A stretch of DNA of 64,000 nucleotides from Thermostichus sp047461615 (GTDB taxonomy: Bacteria > Cyanobacteriota > Cyanobacteriia > Thermostichales > Thermostichaceae), in the NCBI RefSeq assembly GCF_047461615.1, contig NZ_JANSHI010000014.1:1-64000 (forward strand). Reading direction: 5' to 3'. Positions 63,351 to 64,000 of the stretch are shown here, one piece after another (the first letter of the stretch is position 1; every line of letters starts with the position of its first letter). The position numbers and the translations under genes are program-made. The notes beneath the pieces were generated by a model. That model was given only the letters and a program-made list of their open reading frames with translations. It was not told where the DNA came from and did not search any database.

Positions 63351-64000
63351 CTACCCTTCCCCTCGCTCTAGGGATCCCAACGGCAAGGGACCGGAGGTGT
63401 TCCCAGGGCGCTGCTCGGTGCTGGCTTCAGGTTCGCGAGGGTCAACCATTTCCGCCTGCAGTCGCTGCAAGACTTTCTGCTCTGCCGCCTCTTTGGCTAG
63501 ACGAATGGCGTGGTACACCATTGGCGCCTTGGAGCTGCCGTGGGTAATGACGCAGATGCCGTTAACCCCCAGCAGCAAGGCGCCCCCATACTCCACGTAG
63601 TCCATGCGCCGCTTTACCTGCTGGAGGTTAGGCTGGAGCAGCCAGCAACCCAGCTTGCCGCGCCAGCCCCGGGGCAGCTCTTCCCGCAGCACCTGAGTGA
63701 TCACCTGGCCGACGCTCTCAGCAAACTTGAGCAGGGCGTTGCCGACAAAGCCGTCGCAAACCACCACGTCAAAGTCCCCGGTCAACACGTCTCGCCCCTC
63801 GGCATTGCCGGCAAAGTGGATCCCTGGCAACTGGGCCAGGCGCTGGTGGGTGGCTAGGGCTAGATCGTTGCCCTTGTTGGGTTCCTCGCCGATGTTGAGC
63901 AGGCCTACCCGCGGCTTCTCAATCCCCAGGACGCACTGGCAGTAGAGGGATCCCATGCGGGCAAACTGTTCCAAAAAGCGGGGCCGGCAATCCACGTTGG
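63351..64000 (-). CDS. plsX: Phosphate acyltransferase PlsX (5' part outside the window)
   Basis: The C-terminal 215 or so residues of PlsX, which makes acyl-phosphate from acyl-ACP for phospholipid synthesis. VDCRPRFLEQFARMGSLYCQ, GLLNIGEEPNKGNDLA, VVVCDGFVGNALLKFAESVG and YGGALLLGVNGICVITHGSS are family signatures. The frame is open to the window edge, so the start lies beyond 64000. The tail after about residue 185 (PREPEASTEQRPG) is unconserved. It is the first gene in the plsX-fabH-fabD string. Confidence 0.95.
   Translation of the reverse strand, partial: NVDCRPRFLEQFARMGSLYCQCVLGIEKPRVGLLNIGEEPNKGNDLALATHQRLAQLPGIHFAGNAEGRDVLTGDFDVVVCDGFVGNALLKFAESVGQVITQVLREELPRGWRGKLGCWLLQPNLQQVKRRMDYVEYGGALLLGVNGICVITHGSSKAPMVYHAIRLAKEAAEQKVLQRLQAEMVDPREPEASTEQRPGNTSGPLPLGSLERGEG

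Overview
The window is a compact, GC-rich chromosomal segment from a cyanobacterium. Diagnostic genes are menF/menA (phylloquinone), bvdR (cyanobacterial biliverdin reductase), ictB, a PII gene next to an ammonium transporter, a long cyanobacterial LptD, DUF3531 and an aa3-type oxidase cluster ctaB/ctaA/ctaC/ctaD/ctaE. The palindrome GGATCC, often as GGGATCCC, is scattered everywhere, while the usual cyanobacterial HIP1 octamer GCGATCGC was noticed only once. This, with the base composition and a three-histidine Dps like that of Thermosynechococcus, suggests a thermophilic hot-spring Synechococcus (type A/B' lineage). That placement is inference; no database was searched.

Layout. 1-5018: HAD phosphatase, fabG, a DUF3531 gene, an AlkP-superfamily 'sulfatase' with a Thr in the nucleophile position, and lptC. 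5111-9152: two branched-chain amino-acid permeases and polyphosphate kinase. 9186-13845: DoxX-like protein, ribBA, then a sulfur-carrier cassette (MoeB-rhodanese, MoaD/ThiS-like protein ending GGW, JAMM protease) and a small Cys-rich protein. 14066-19317: Hsp33, a GT2 glycosyltransferase, a DUF697 GTPase, Dps and a [2Fe-2S] protein. 19404-29622: thrC, divergent menF/menA, and an outer-membrane LPS-transport operon (OstA/LptA-like, LptF/G, LptD). 29695-40437: dapL, bvdR, rimM, gyrB, hisZ, a nicotinamidase-like gene divergent from pncB, gmd and rpsD. 40444-48131: tolC-like gene and the terminal oxidase cluster, where heme A synthesis genes (minus strand) face the oxidase subunits (plus strand) across a 425-bp divergent region. 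48193-53046: holA, ictB, glnB, amt. 53146-59891: ispD, cobM, a two-gene ABC transporter lacking a binding protein, thiC behind a TPP-riboswitch-like leader, and a glyoxalase-family gene. 59956-64000: phosphohexomutase, fabD, fabH and the truncated plsX.

The window is mostly housekeeping. I saw no tRNA, rRNA, transposase, prophage or CRISPR array. The most interesting non-standard signals are: a small GC-rich repeat (core CCGCTGGCGCGAACGG) with five same-orientation copies in the oxidase cluster, three of them inside the ctaA reading frame; a Dps with His in place of the canonical ferroxidase Asp; a sulfur carrier whose diglycine is capped by Trp beside a JAMM protease; a thiC leader that keeps the 3' half of the TPP aptamer but lacks the CTGAGA motif; NtcA-type GTA-N8-TAC boxes before glnB and in the ctaA/ctaC divergent region; and a perfect 12-bp tandem duplication that fills the gap before the ABC ATPase start codon.
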